Positions 1 to 7,390 are shown, counted from the first letter of the stretch. The stretch is DNA of 33,342 bases from Candidatus Rifleibacteriota bacterium (GCA_024710355.1 JANJUX010000029.1:1-33342), one strand, 5' to 3'. The notes: a model not told the origin generated them from the letters alone. Made by a program: numbers and translations.

Positions 1-76
1 TTTCGGTTATCATTTTTACTGCGTCCTGCTTAAATTCTTTGCTGAACCTTCTTCTGGCATGCTCTGCTTTTTTCAT
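1..76 (-). CDS. IS3-family transposase OrfA, N-terminal part (cut by window edge)
   Basis: Reading leftwards from an ATG at 76, the frame gives 25 complete codons beginning MKKAEHARRRFSKEFKQDAV. This is the usual basic start of IS3-family OrfA (helix-turn-helix DNA-binding subunit, RRxFSxEFKxxAV pattern). A GAGGTG ribosome-binding site precedes the ATG at about 84-89. OrfA normally works with OrfB, the DDE catalytic part, made by programmed frameshifting; both the HTH and OrfB are off the window. The frame is too short to place in a subgroup. Confidence 0.75.
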   Translation of the reverse strand, partial: MKKAEHARRRFSKEFKQDAVKMITE

Positions 77-141
77 TTGAACACCTCGCGACTGAATTTA
101 ATCTATCTTAATCAGGTGTCCACTTTTATTTTACCAGTCCA
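1..141 (-). mobile_element. IS3-family insertion sequence, 5' (left) end only
   Basis: The window begins inside an insertion sequence read leftwards. Its outer end is placed at about 141, where the minus strand reads TGGACTGGTAAAATAAAAG, then GTGGACACC, typical of the TG-starting terminal repeats of IS3-type elements. About 40 nt inside that end a Shine-Dalgarno site and the orfA start follow. The rest of the element, its right end and any target-site duplication lie outside the window. The exact edge is inferred from the TG...CA rule and could be a few bases off. Confidence 0.7.
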
Positions 142-543
142 CTTGGAAGTGTCTGGAAATTTCGCATTACGTCCTCGCGATTTTGAAAACGTTTTTAAGG
201 CACTATGCCAAAATGACATCTGATCATATGGGCGTAGTTAATCCCGAATTTGCTTCAAAAATTGCAGATCATGAGAAGTCGATACAAAAGGTTTTGGCTA
301 CTCTCAAAGTGCAAGACGATGAGGGACCACTGATTGAAAGCCTGTTGAAAAGAAATTCAAGTGGTCACATTTTTTTTGATGGCTTTTGTATTAAGCGTAG
401 CCGCAGCATGGAAGCTTCCACAGATCTTAGTGGAAAGTGTTACAAATAACCTCTCCATTTTGGGCAGCAGCGCTTTTAAATACCTCAATTACATGCTACA
501 ACAAAAGCCAACACCGCTTCGGAAGCGTCTGGTTTTGCTCTAG
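142..543 (+). pseudogene. Remnant of a membrane-anchored protein gene, cut by the IS and frameshifted
   Basis: From the IS edge, frame 0 (TTG at 183 in phase) stays open through a soluble helical stretch with MTSDHMGVVNPEFASKIADH near its start, up to about 375. It then runs into a tract of eight T (370-377). In frame the protein ends out of character at 449. Skipping one base at the T tract joins it to the next frame, which carries a strongly hydrophobic segment (FFLMAFVLSVAAAW) and ends at a TAG at 541-543. No Shine-Dalgarno site precedes 183, and the open frame runs back across the IS boundary, so the true N-terminus was probably separated by the insertion. I do not recognise the family. 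The frameshift could be genuine decay, slippage or an assembly error. Alternatively the hydrophobic part is a separate 60-residue GTG-started peptide (361-543). Confidence 0.5.
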
Positions 544-585
544 ATTGCAAGTAGACTTATATTTCTTTAACAGACAGAGGTTTTA

Positions 586-1899
586 ATGACTAGTCATTAC
601 CAAACTTGCTCCAGCCCAGAAAATAGCGTTGTTTCCTTTTTAGAGAATTGGGTTGAAAGTAATGCAGACAAAAGAAAGCGATATGATCTTTGGCTCTTGA
701 CTTGCTATTTAGATCACGGCGCTTTGAAAGAGACAATAATCAGGCTGGCCAACAAAATCAAGATCGGCGGTATATATGTAGCATACGATGTTACAGAAAT
801 GTATCGGCAGGAAATTCTGTTTTTTTCTTCGGCATCGGAGAGCATAGAAAAATGGGCGAAAGAAGAAATGGGGGCGAAAGACATTCACCTGTGTGCAATC
901 CATGGGCAAAATGGAGAGCTATTTCATGGTAAGTCGTATGGGATAATTCCTACAGACGAAGACTTCTCTGCTAACAAAGGATTGGTTGTTTTGACTTCAG
1001 CTAATTTGACGTATCCTGGCATTCTTGGAAAAGGTAATGTTGAAGTCGCGTATTTTTGTGACAATACTTCGCTTGTCAAACAATTTCGTGACCAATTTTA
1101 TTCAATATGTGACAGTCTTAATAGAAATAATGAGAAAGCCATTGATAGAGCCTGCTTGAGGCTAAAACGCTATGAGATTCTATCTGGTGGTGTTTTTTTG
1201 AATAAATGGTCAGGCAGTTTTAAATCTGAAACAGCTCTTAGGTTTAAATTGTCTAAAGAATTTCAAAAGTTAATTGAAATTGGAGATCAAGAGCTGCGCG
1301 ATCTCGGTTTAAATATTGAAAAAGGTTCTTTAACAAGGCACTTGATTTCTTCTAGCGATATTCCAAGAAAATCCCTTCCCCAAAGCTTTTTAAAGGATTT
1401 TACAATTGAAACTTACATCGGGCGATTCTGCCCCTCAGCTATCTGGAATTTTGTAGAAGCCATTCACAAAAAAGACTTCAATTCATTTAAGCAAAAAGTG
1501 GTAGATGTAACATCAAGCGAAAAACTAGATAATTACTGCATGTTGGCACTGGAAATTCAAAAAAAACTGGTTGCTAGAGGTTTGACCTTATCCACTGACA
1601 AAGATCACGTTGCTCGGTGGCGTCATAAAGTGCTTTCATTGGCTTGCGATGACGTTCGACTCGGCAGACTCTATAATGGTTGTGAGCAATTTTTGATTCC
1701 ATATAGATATGAAGATTCGCGTGAGATTAAAAAGCTTTTTAGCTCTTTGGAAGAGTCAATCTTTCTGAAAAAGAAGAAAAATCTAGCTGCTCGAAAAATT
1801 GAACAAGCGAAATTGAGTGGGAAATCCGAATTAACAGTTAAAGAAAAAATGTCTATTCAGAGGGTTTTCCGCATATTGGCTGAACAACAAAAAATGTAA
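586..1899 (+). CDS. PLD-family (single HKD motif) nuclease-like protein
   Basis: 437 residues, starting at an ATG preceded by AGAGG (574-578). Residues 114-116 are H-G-K, followed by a D/E pair at 124-126 and SANLT at 138-142. Together this is one HKD-type half-site of the phospholipase D superfamily. PLD-fold nucleases with a single motif usually dimerise to build one active site, so a nuclease role is likelier than lipid hydrolysis (inference). The C-terminal half (about 190-437) is helical, rich in Lys and Glu, and unknown to me. The gene is visibly richer in A and T than the genes after 3000 and sits beside IS debris, suggesting horizontal acquisition. It may belong to a defence or mobile-element system, but no partner gene that would name one is visible. 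Confidence 0.6.
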   Translation: MTSHYQTCSSPENSVVSFLENWVESNADKRKRYDLWLLTCYLDHGALKETIIRLANKIKIGGIYVAYDVTEMYRQEILFFSSASESIEKWAKEEMGAKDIHLCAIHGQNGELFHGKSYGIIPTDEDFSANKGLVVLTSANLTYPGILGKGNVEVAYFCDNTSLVKQFRDQFYSICDSLNRNNEKAIDRACLRLKRYEILSGGVFLNKWSGSFKSETALRFKLSKEFQKLIEIGDQELRDLGLNIEKGSLTRHLISSSDIPRKSLPQSFLKDFTIETYIGRFCPSAIWNFVEAIHKKDFNSFKQKVVDVTSSEKLDNYCMLALEIQKKLVARGLTLSTDKDHVARWRHKVLSLACDDVRLGRLYNGCEQFLIPYRYEDSREIKKLFSSLEESIFLKKKKNLAARKIEQAKLSGKSELTVKEKMSIQRVFRILAEQQKM

Positions 1900-1915
1900 T
1901 TGGATTGAGGTTAAA

Positions 1916-2977
1916 ATGAATACGGGACTTACTTCAGAAGCAGATAGAGAAACCATAGAAAAGCAAAAAGAATGGTTGAGAGAATCTGCGCGTGCAGTTT
2001 ATTCTGAACCAGATGCAATCGATGTTCACCAGTATTTAAATCAGTTGTGGGAAGCCGGGCAAACGGATATGCAGCAGAAAATGCTTATAAGATGCTGTTG
2101 CGAGAACCTTGAAAAACAATTCCCCGGGAAATTCAACTTTGCATTTCTCGCGGCAGTTAAACAGATGCCTGCTGACAATCCAGGTTTTAAGCAGTCTGGA
2201 GAACAGGAAAGAGCAAACTGCGAAGTCACTTCGGATGTGCATTATATGACAGAAATTCAGTGCTCCAACTGCGGGTTTGTGCTTAACGCCGGGGTCAACT
2301 TTTGCCCGAAATGCGGAGAGAATCTCAGCGTTGCGCAAAACGACTTTTCTGCCTGCTGCGCAAAGTGTAACTCTCAGCTGAAAAAATCAGAGATTTATTG
2401 CTCCAGGTGTGGAGAACTAGTTAATTACAGGCCTGCCGGTATGATTAAAAGAGGTTGCGCAATTTTTTTGGACTTAATTGCGCTTGGCTTTTTTATGCCT
2501 GTTTGTATGTATGCTGTGGCGTGGTTGACTTTCTTACTTGCCATATCCGGTTTGAATATTTTTCCGTTAAGTAACGGAAGATTTATTCACCCGATCCTTT
2601 TTGCTGTAGGCATGGTTTTTTTTCTGTCTGGTTTATACTACCTGATCATGGAAAAGGGATTGAAGCTGGGTAGCCTGGGGAAAAAACTGCTGGGTTTAAG
2701 GTTGATTTCCACTGGTAAGCAGCCCATTACAATCAAGAGCATGTTTTTGCGACATACCGGCAGGTTTCTGGAGGTTCTGGCTGTCTCCGCTGGGCCTGTT
2801 TTCGTGGGCATGTGGTCATGGGGGGCTTATGGCAGTCACATTCTGTATCCACACGAGATAGGGTTTATTCTGACAGCAGTCGATCTTATTTTTCTGGTGA
2901 TTATTGTCGGCAGGCTGATTCGAGAAAAGAGATTTTTCCACGATAGTATTTCAGACACCATTGTGATCGAAGTTTAG
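1916..2977 (+). CDS. Zinc-ribbon / RDD-domain membrane protein
   Basis: 353 residues, starting 16 nt after the PLD-family gene with a weak GAGG site, so probably co-transcribed. Residues 1-100 are soluble and unrecognised. Two zinc ribbons follow: C116-x2-C119 with C130-x2-C133, and C148-x2-C151 with C162-x2-C165. Residues 176-353 form an RDD-like membrane domain with about four hydrophobic helices (near 183-205, 225-246, 285-305, 318-336) and the hallmark GSLGKKLLGLRL segment near residue 255. RDD proteins are poorly characterised; some are linked to ion exchange or envelope stress. Zinc-ribbon/RDD fusions are common and of unknown function. The reading frame is intact. Confidence 0.7.
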   Translation: MNTGLTSEADRETIEKQKEWLRESARAVYSEPDAIDVHQYLNQLWEAGQTDMQQKMLIRCCCENLEKQFPGKFNFAFLAAVKQMPADNPGFKQSGEQERANCEVTSDVHYMTEIQCSNCGFVLNAGVNFCPKCGENLSVAQNDFSACCAKCNSQLKKSEIYCSRCGELVNYRPAGMIKRGCAIFLDLIALGFFMPVCMYAVAWLTFLLAISGLNIFPLSNGRFIHPILFAVGMVFFLSGLYYLIMEKGLKLGSLGKKLLGLRLISTGKQPITIKSMFLRHTGRFLEVLAVSAGPVFVGMWSWGAYGSHILYPHEIGFILTAVDLIFLVIIVGRLIREKRFFHDSISDTIVIEV

Positions 2978-2998
2978 GCAGCTGTGAGCGTTTTTAAG

Positions 2999-3559
2999 CT
3001 ATTTAAGGCTTCTTGCCCGCGAGGTTGTGAAGCTGTAGATGCGCACCGGGCGCACTTTTCCATGTAGAGTCTGGTCTTTTTCTTCTGACAGCTTGAAACC
3101 GGCCTTTTCGAGGGCGCGGCAGGAGGCGGTGTTGGCGGCGGCGACGACTGCAAGAATTTCTGGCAGCCGGTAAAACGAGAGGCCCCAGCTGCTTATCGCT
3201 TTGATGGCGTCGGTGGCGTAACCTTTTCTTTGCTGGCAGTCTTCTATGGCGTAACCGATTTCGACTGCGCCGTTCAGCGGGCTCAAACCCGCGTGCCCGA
3301 TCAGCTCGCCGCTTTCTTTTATGCAGACGCCTAGGACAATCGGCGTTTCGGCCGGGCTTTTGCCCGATTCATACTGCTGCATCAGAAAATTCAGAACGCT
3401 TTCCGATTCCTGCAGGTCAGCATAGACCTGGTCCGGTATCCATTGCCGCATGCCGTTTTCGAGGCTCATCTTAAAAACTTTAGGGGCATCGCTGATAGTG
3501 AATTTGCGCAGGAAAACAGCATCACCGGTGATCGAAGAAAAACTGCCAGATAAAGTCAT
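2999..3559 (-). CDS. GNAT acetyltransferase, RimJ/RimL-like
   Basis: 186 residues, read leftwards from an ATG at 3559 with a GGAGG site a few bases upstream. The fold signature is clear: residues 100-117 give VEIGYAIEDCQQRKGYAT, the beta4 strand and the Q/R-x-x-G-x-A/G acetyl-CoA pyrophosphate loop. A later ANTASCRALEKAGF segment is typical of the C-terminal half of RimJ/RimL-type enzymes that acetylate protein N-termini or small amines. The acceptor cannot be deduced. It converges on the RDD gene with only 21 nt between stop codons. Family confidence is high; substrate is unknown. Confidence 0.8.
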   Translation of the reverse strand: MTLSGSFSSITGDAVFLRKFTISDAPKVFKMSLENGMRQWIPDQVYADLQESESVLNFLMQQYESGKSPAETPIVLGVCIKESGELIGHAGLSPLNGAVEIGYAIEDCQQRKGYATDAIKAISSWGLSFYRLPEILAVVAAANTASCRALEKAGFKLSEEKDQTLHGKVRPVRIYSFTTSRARSLK

Positions 3560-3674
3560 TTCAGCCTCCAGAGCCAGAATCGCAGCAAAAGCCTTTGTCT
3601 TTTATCTATACCAGATATGGCATCTGCCGTAAAGCTTCGGTCAGGCTTTTTTCAGCTTATGCGCCGTCATTTAA

Positions 3675-3710
3675 GCGTGTGACCGTCGCGCGAACCTGGC
3701 GGTCACACGC
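3675..3710. terminator. Long inverted repeat, possible terminator of the regulator gene
   Basis: GCGTGTGACCG (3675-3685) pairs perfectly with CGGTCACACGC (3700-3710) around a 14-nt loop, just past the stop of the AraC-type gene. On the minus strand the repeat is followed by only a short T-rich stretch (CTTAAAT), so it is not a textbook intrinsic terminator. It may stabilise RNA ends or act as a protein site. Confidence 0.4.
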
Positions 3711-3716
3711 GACAGG

Positions 3717-4571
3717 TTACTGTTTCTTTCTTACCGGCAGCCAGATTTCGCTTTTGTAATCAGGGCTGGCCACATCGCCGGCGCTGTAGTGCTCGATGTC
3801 ATAACCCGGAACGATTTCGTAGCCTGAAGTCGGCAGCCACTGGCTGTAGATCTGCTTCCAGAGATTTTGAATGCTGTCTGGCATCGGGCCAACACAGGGA
3901 AACACCGCCCAGGTTCCGGCAGGGATATCGAGAATCTCGAAGCCGGCCGGTATCTCAGCCGGCTTGACGCTGCTCTCGTTGACATAGTTGCCAATGCTGT
4001 ATCTGAACTCTTTGCTGCCTTTTTCTGGCGGACAGCAGATGCCGAAGCGGCCGCAGGAAACCTTGTTATGGCCTTTTCTGAAGAATTCATCCCAGAACTT
4101 CGGGATTTCAGCTGACGAAGTCTCGGCAGAAAAAATCCGGCTTATAGCAAGAACTTTGAAACTCTGTTTGTTTTCGATTCTGTAATCCATGGTTAAACCG
4201 CCTTCAATTGTGATTTTTAACACCAGAGGGCTGAAGGACTTGAGGCTGGCACCCGCCAGACGCGCTGCGGCAGGAGAAATGCCATGAAAGCGGTTGAATG
4301 CCTTGCTGAAACTTTCAGGGGAGTCATAACCGTATTTCAGGGCGATATCTATGACTTTGCCATCAGAGGCCGAGATTTCCTGCCCGGCCTTTGCCAGCCG
4401 CCGTTTGCGAATATATTCGCCAATCGTCATGCCGGTGAGCAGACTGAAAATTCTCTGATAGTGAAATGACGATACGAAGGCCGTTTCGGCGACTTCGTCG
4501 ATACTCAGATCATCGAGCAGATGCTTCTCAATATGATCGATCGAATTCTGCAGGCGGGTAATCCAGTCCAT
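3717..4571 (-). CDS. AraC-family regulator with GyrI-like effector domain
   Basis: 284 residues. I start at the ATG at 4571 (MDWITRLQNS), which has an AAGGAA site; an in-frame upstream ATG at 4622 lacks one and would add 17 residues of poor quality. Residues 8-107 hold the double helix-turn-helix of AraC/XylS proteins, including IDEVAETAFVSSFHYQRIF and ALKYGYDSPESFSKAFNRFH. Residues 127-284 match the GyrI-like (SbmC/Rob C-terminal) small-molecule-binding fold, with GIC near 180 and an aromatic-rich end. This MarA/Rob-like layout is typical of drug- or toxin-responsive activators such as Rob and BmrR relatives. It lies downstream of an AAC(6')-like acetyltransferase, which fits a resistance role, but the target regulon is unknown. 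Confidence 0.85.
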   Translation of the reverse strand: MDWITRLQNSIDHIEKHLLDDLSIDEVAETAFVSSFHYQRIFSLLTGMTIGEYIRKRRLAKAGQEISASDGKVIDIALKYGYDSPESFSKAFNRFHGISPAAARLAGASLKSFSPLVLKITIEGGLTMDYRIENKQSFKVLAISRIFSAETSSAEIPKFWDEFFRKGHNKVSCGRFGICCPPEKGSKEFRYSIGNYVNESSVKPAEIPAGFEILDIPAGTWAVFPCVGPMPDSIQNLWKQIYSQWLPTSGYEIVPGYDIEHYSAGDVASPDYKSEIWLPVRKKQ

Positions 4572-4598
4572 TATCGTTCCTTCCGGTGTTATGAATGC

Positions 4599-4653
4599 AG
4601 TATATTGGCAAAAAAGAAACATTTCCTGACAAATCCTGCTCTGATTTGTCAGG
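4599..4653 (-). promoter_or_regulatory. Palindromic operator-like site and -10 box upstream of the AraC-type gene
   Basis: CCTGACAAATC (4625-4635) and GATTTGTCAGG (4643-4653) form a perfect 11-bp inverted repeat with a 7-nt centre. On the minus strand TATACT (4599-4604) follows as a -10 candidate, giving a short leader before the ATG at 4571. The repeat covers the expected -35 area, as an autoregulatory operator would. It also lies 26 nt past the stop of the acetyltransferase gene and is followed on that strand by a T tract, so it could instead be that gene's terminator. Confidence 0.45.
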
Positions 4654-4678
4654 TTTACTTGATGATCCGGCCAGAGAT

Positions 4679-5242
4679 TTAATCACCGCTGGAACTGATA
4701 TCTTTCCACATCCAGATGTCGGGTTTGCGCCTGCCGTTAGCATTTGGAATAATTCCGACAATGCTGTAACCGCATTTCTTATAGAATTCGAACGGGTGCC
4801 GGCGAAGGTTTCTGATGTTTGTGATTTCTCTGAAAATATTATTAGAATCGATATCAACCTGTGAAAGGCTTGTCTGGTCGTGTTCGTCATCGGTGCCGAG
4901 AGCGATTCCGATTATGCCGAGCTCTCTCGCTTTTTTTTCGAGTTCTGCTATCAGCTTACTGCCGACGCCACTTTTCTGATTGCCCGGGCTTACAACCATC
5001 GGGTGCAGTTCCCAGGTTTTTTCATACATTGGCCGCAGGCCGACCCAGCCGAGCAGCTCGCTTCCGTCACACAGGCCGATGCAGATGTTCGGTGAAGCGG
5101 CGCATTCTCTGACTTCCAGCAGGGCGGCTTCCAGGTCTGGCCAATGGCTGTTTCCGAGCGCCATGAAAGCGTCTTTTAGAATTCCGGCAGCTTTAAGCAT
5201 CAGCTCTTCTGAGTCGCCGACACAGCAAAAGGTATATTGCAT
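4679..5242 (-). CDS. GNAT acetyltransferase, aminoglycoside 6'-N-acetyltransferase-like
   Basis: 187 residues from the ATG at 5242 (MQYTFCCVGD), preceded by a GGAGA site; the frame is open further upstream but that part overlaps the DUF3795 gene and has no start signal. QKSGVGSKL at 89-97 is the acetyl-CoA loop. GTDDEHDQTSLS (116-127), the following IRNLRRHPFEFYKKCGY segment and the IPNANGRRKPDIWM end resemble the AAC(6')-I type. Such enzymes acetylate the 6'-amine of aminoglycosides, but chromosomal relatives may have other natural substrates. It follows the DUF3795 gene on the same strand with an 85-nt gap. Resistance is an inference from family, not shown. Confidence 0.75.
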   Translation of the reverse strand: MQYTFCCVGDSEELMLKAAGILKDAFMALGNSHWPDLEAALLEVRECAASPNICIGLCDGSELLGWVGLRPMYEKTWELHPMVVSPGNQKSGVGSKLIAELEKKARELGIIGIALGTDDEHDQTSLSQVDIDSNNIFREITNIRNLRRHPFEFYKKCGYSIVGIIPNANGRRKPDIWMWKDISSSGD

Positions 5243-5327
5243 TGCTTTCTCCAGATCAGCTTTGTATCTTGCTTTAAACCGCAACAGAAGAAGCGATCGA
5301 AATTGCGAAAATGCCCACCGTTTTATC

Positions 5328-5588
5328 TCAGTGTTTTGCCCAGGCGCGGCACTGCTCGATTCTTTTGCCATTGTCGCCCTGCTCTTTATCGTAAGCGAAT
5401 TTGTTGAGCAGCTGGCAGGGAAAATTGCTGCAGAGTCCGCAATTTTCAAGCTTTTTGCCTTCGCAGCAGGCTTTTACCGGGCACTGGTCGCCCCAGAAAG
5501 GTTTCGTGATTTTGACGCAGCCTTTACAGTTCATTTTTTCGCGATATTCACAGGCACTGCACACGATTCCACATCTTGATTCGATCAT
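5328..5588 (-). CDS. DUF3795 cysteine-rich protein
   Basis: 86 residues from an ATG at 5588 with AAGGAGT upstream. It has eleven cysteines, including C6-x3-C10-x2-C13, C21-x2-C24, C36, C41-C42, C50-x2-C53 and C58. This is the pattern of DUF3795, a family of small proteins thought to bind zinc or another metal through the N-terminal CGxxCxxC-type cluster. The role is unknown. It heads a probable two-gene minus-strand unit with the AAC(6')-like gene. Confidence 0.75.
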   Translation of the reverse strand: MIESRCGIVCSACEYREKMNCKGCVKITKPFWGDQCPVKACCEGKKLENCGLCSNFPCQLLNKFAYDKEQGDNGKRIEQCRAWAKH

Positions 5589-5869
5589 ATCGACTCCTTG
5601 ATTTTACAGGTTGAAGCAGGCGATGGCCAACTGACCTTCAGTCTAATGTTCCGGCGGATATCCGTCAACGCCTACGCGGTCTTTTTCGAAGACCCGGAAC
5701 GCCTGAAAGTCGAACTGACAGTGTAGTTCCAGATAATCGCGGCAGGCAATCGTTTGCTCATTTCCGAAACATAGCAACGCTGTTTTTCGGAATTGGGTTC
5801 CAAATTCGAACTGTTATGAGTATAATCAAGTGTTACCAAAATACATGGAATACCTGCGGGAGACAATTT
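5589..5869. other. Intergenic region with a possible gene remnant
   Basis: Between the divergent genes a plus-strand frame from TTG 5598 to TAG 5724-5726 encodes 42 residues with a beta-strand-like ending (SVNAYAVFFEDPERLKVELTV region). It has no Shine-Dalgarno site and opens only after a TGA just upstream, so it may be the decayed 3' end of a lost gene. An imperfect hairpin follows at about 5762-5792. The -10 box of the next gene lies at 5821-5826. Confidence 0.3.
5821..5826 (+). promoter_or_regulatory. Consensus -10 box (TATAAT) of the repeat-protein gene
   Basis: TATAAT at 5821-5826, 44 nt before the ATG at 5870. The best -35 candidate at 17-bp spacing is poor (TTCCAA, 5798-5803), so activation by another factor is possible. 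Confidence 0.5.
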
Positions 5870-6550
5870 ATGAAGAAAATGCTGGTGTTTGTGGTTCTGA
5901 CGGTTTGTATGTTCGCCATTAATGCTGCAGCTTTTGCCGCATTCAACGTGAATGCCTTCGAAGCCAGCCTTGAAGAATGTGTAAAGTTCCATAATGTGCT
6001 TGCCAATACCGATTCGGCAGGCATGTCGGGCGACAGCGCCCGTGCCGGTCTTGCTGGCGCCGAAAAGAAGCTGCTGGCTCAGGTAATGGGGCTTTCAGAT
6101 GTGCGTGATTTTTCAAAAGCCAGAAAAATTGCCGCCGCCTGGGTAAAGCGCGGCGGCGCTGAAGCCGATGCTTTTATTAAGGCCGGAAACAAAGCCCTCA
6201 AACTCATCAGCGACCGGGAAAAAGCTCTCTCGGATCTGCCGACTTTCAATGCCGCTGCTTTCGCCAGCCTCATCGAAGAAGCCGCAAAGCATATCGACGT
6301 ACTTGAAAACACTGATTCAAAGGGCATGGGCGGCGATGCGGCCCGCGCCGGCCTAGACCGCGCCGATAAAAATCTGCGCGCGGCAGTTTCGGCAATCTCT
6401 TCGATTCGTGATATTTCCCGCGCCCGCAAGGTTGCCGAAGTATTCGTAAAAAGAGGCGGAAACGAAGCAGTGGCCCTGACAAAAGCCGGCAATATCGCCC
6501 TCAAATATGTCGAAGCCCGCAAAAAACATATCGCCCTTTACAAAGACTGA
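5870..6550 (+). CDS. Exported protein made of two tandem 101-residue repeats
   Basis: 226 residues. The ATG at 5870 has a GGGAG site and begins a clean signal peptide (MKKMLVFVVLTVCMFAINAA, then AFA, likely cut after residue 23). The mature protein is two head-to-tail copies, residues 25-125 and 126-226, each exactly 101 long. Shared landmarks are FNxxAF, the NTDSxGMxGDxARAGL block, RDxSxARKxA, KRGGxEA and KAGNxALK. Both copies look all-helical. Nothing known to me matches. It probably acts outside the inner membrane as a structural or binding protein. A second exported protein follows 46 nt downstream, probably in the same transcript, since the first good terminator is at 7158. Confidence 0.75.
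   Translation: MKKMLVFVVLTVCMFAINAAAFAAFNVNAFEASLEECVKFHNVLANTDSAGMSGDSARAGLAGAEKKLLAQVMGLSDVRDFSKARKIAAAWVKRGGAEADAFIKAGNKALKLISDREKALSDLPTFNAAAFASLIEEAAKHIDVLENTDSKGMGGDAARAGLDRADKNLRAAVSAISSIRDISRARKVAEVFVKRGGNEAVALTKAGNIALKYVEARKKHIALYKD
5942..6547 (+). repeat. Intragenic tandem duplication (2 x 303 bp)
   Basis: Copy 1 spans 5942-6244 and copy 2 spans 6245-6547, both 303 bp and in frame, filling the mature protein with nothing between them. The copies are related at protein level (blocks NTDSxGMxGDxARAGL and KRGG in the same places) but diverged at DNA level, so the duplication is old and kept under selection. Confidence 0.8.
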
Positions 6551-6596
6551 TTTATCGGGCGGTTTTAGCCGCCGGACCTTATAAAAGGAGCCCGTC

Positions 6597-7136
6597 ATGA
6601 TCAGATCGAAGCTTTTTGCCAGTGCAGTGATGCTGGTTTTTCTTGTAACTATGTTGCTTCCCGGCAATTTGCCGGTGTTCGGGGCCGAAGCCACCCGCGA
6701 AAAATCAGGCGCTGAAATTTTTCTTAAATGGTTCACCATCGGGGCGGTCGCAGTTGGTGCCGCGGTTGGTTTTGCTTCTTTTGGTGCCGCCGGCCTGCTT
6801 CTTGGCCCTTTGGCCGGTGCCGGTCTTGCGACGCTTACCGGTATATTCTTTCAGGCAAATCCGGTTGACCAGTGGCGTGCCGTTTTTAACAAGGCACCGA
6901 AATACCATAACAGCAATGCGGCTGGCATGGCGCAGCAGATGATTAAGCAGAGCAAAAATTCCGTCAGCAATGAGGAAGAATCTTCTATCAGCGTCATGGA
7001 AGCTGAAGCAGCCTATAAAAAAGCCTATAAAGAATACTATGATGCGGTAACCGCCAATGACAGTGCCACCGCAGCTGAAAAAGCAAAGGTGCTCGAAGAA
7101 GCCAAAACTGTCTATCAGAAAGCCATGCGCCGCTGA
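6597..7136 (+). CDS. Exported or membrane protein with glycine-rich hairpin and helical tail
   Basis: 179 residues from an ATG preceded by AAAGGAG. Residues 1-29 look like a signal peptide (hydrophobic core then VFGA). Residues 44-88 are an Ala/Gly-rich hydrophobic hairpin (AVAVGAAVGFASFGAAGLLL and after), resembling glycine-zipper membrane segments. Residues 100-179 are charged, helical and Ala/Lys/Glu-rich, with coiled-coil character. I know no family. It probably shares a transcript with the upstream repeat protein, and an intrinsic terminator follows 21 nt after its stop. Envelope location is an inference from the signal peptide and hairpin. Confidence 0.65.
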   Translation: MIRSKLFASAVMLVFLVTMLLPGNLPVFGAEATREKSGAEIFLKWFTIGAVAVGAAVGFASFGAAGLLLGPLAGAGLATLTGIFFQANPVDQWRAVFNKAPKYHNSNAAGMAQQMIKQSKNSVSNEEESSISVMEAEAAYKKAYKEYYDAVTANDSATAAEKAKVLEEAKTVYQKAMRR

Positions 7137-7157
7137 ATCAACGTTGACCGAAATAAC

Positions 7158-7196
7158 AAAACCCGTGTCTGAAAGTCCTCAGCAGACACGGGTTTT
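7158..7196 (+). terminator. Intrinsic terminator after the two exported-protein genes
   Basis: AAAACCCGTGTCTG (7158-7171) pairs perfectly with CAGACACGGGTTTT (7183-7196) around an 11-nt loop, followed by further T. The A/T flanks make it effective in both directions. The remaining sequence to 7390 contains no gene I can support. Confidence 0.9.
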
Positions 7197-7390
7197 TGCT
7201 CTCCGGCAGGCGCAGATCAGACAAAGCGTTTACCAGAGCCAGCAAAGATCGAACGGCCTTAAAATCCTCTGAAAATAAAAGTTTCTGTTTGCCCTGCTAA
7301 ATGCAAATTTGGCTTGCATAAAGCCTGTCTGTACTTTTAAACTTGTTCGTTGCCCAAATATATTGTCTTATCATTTGCAAGGAGAAAAGG

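Noticed and set aside
5672..5992. Minus-strand open frame of 106 codons in the intergenic region
   Set aside because: It crosses the promoter and signal peptide of a credible plus-strand gene and has no ribosome-binding site.
6551..6596. Small GC hairpin between the two exported-protein genes
   Set aside because: The stem is short (about 5 bp) with no T tract; too weak to call a terminator, and the genes appear co-transcribed.
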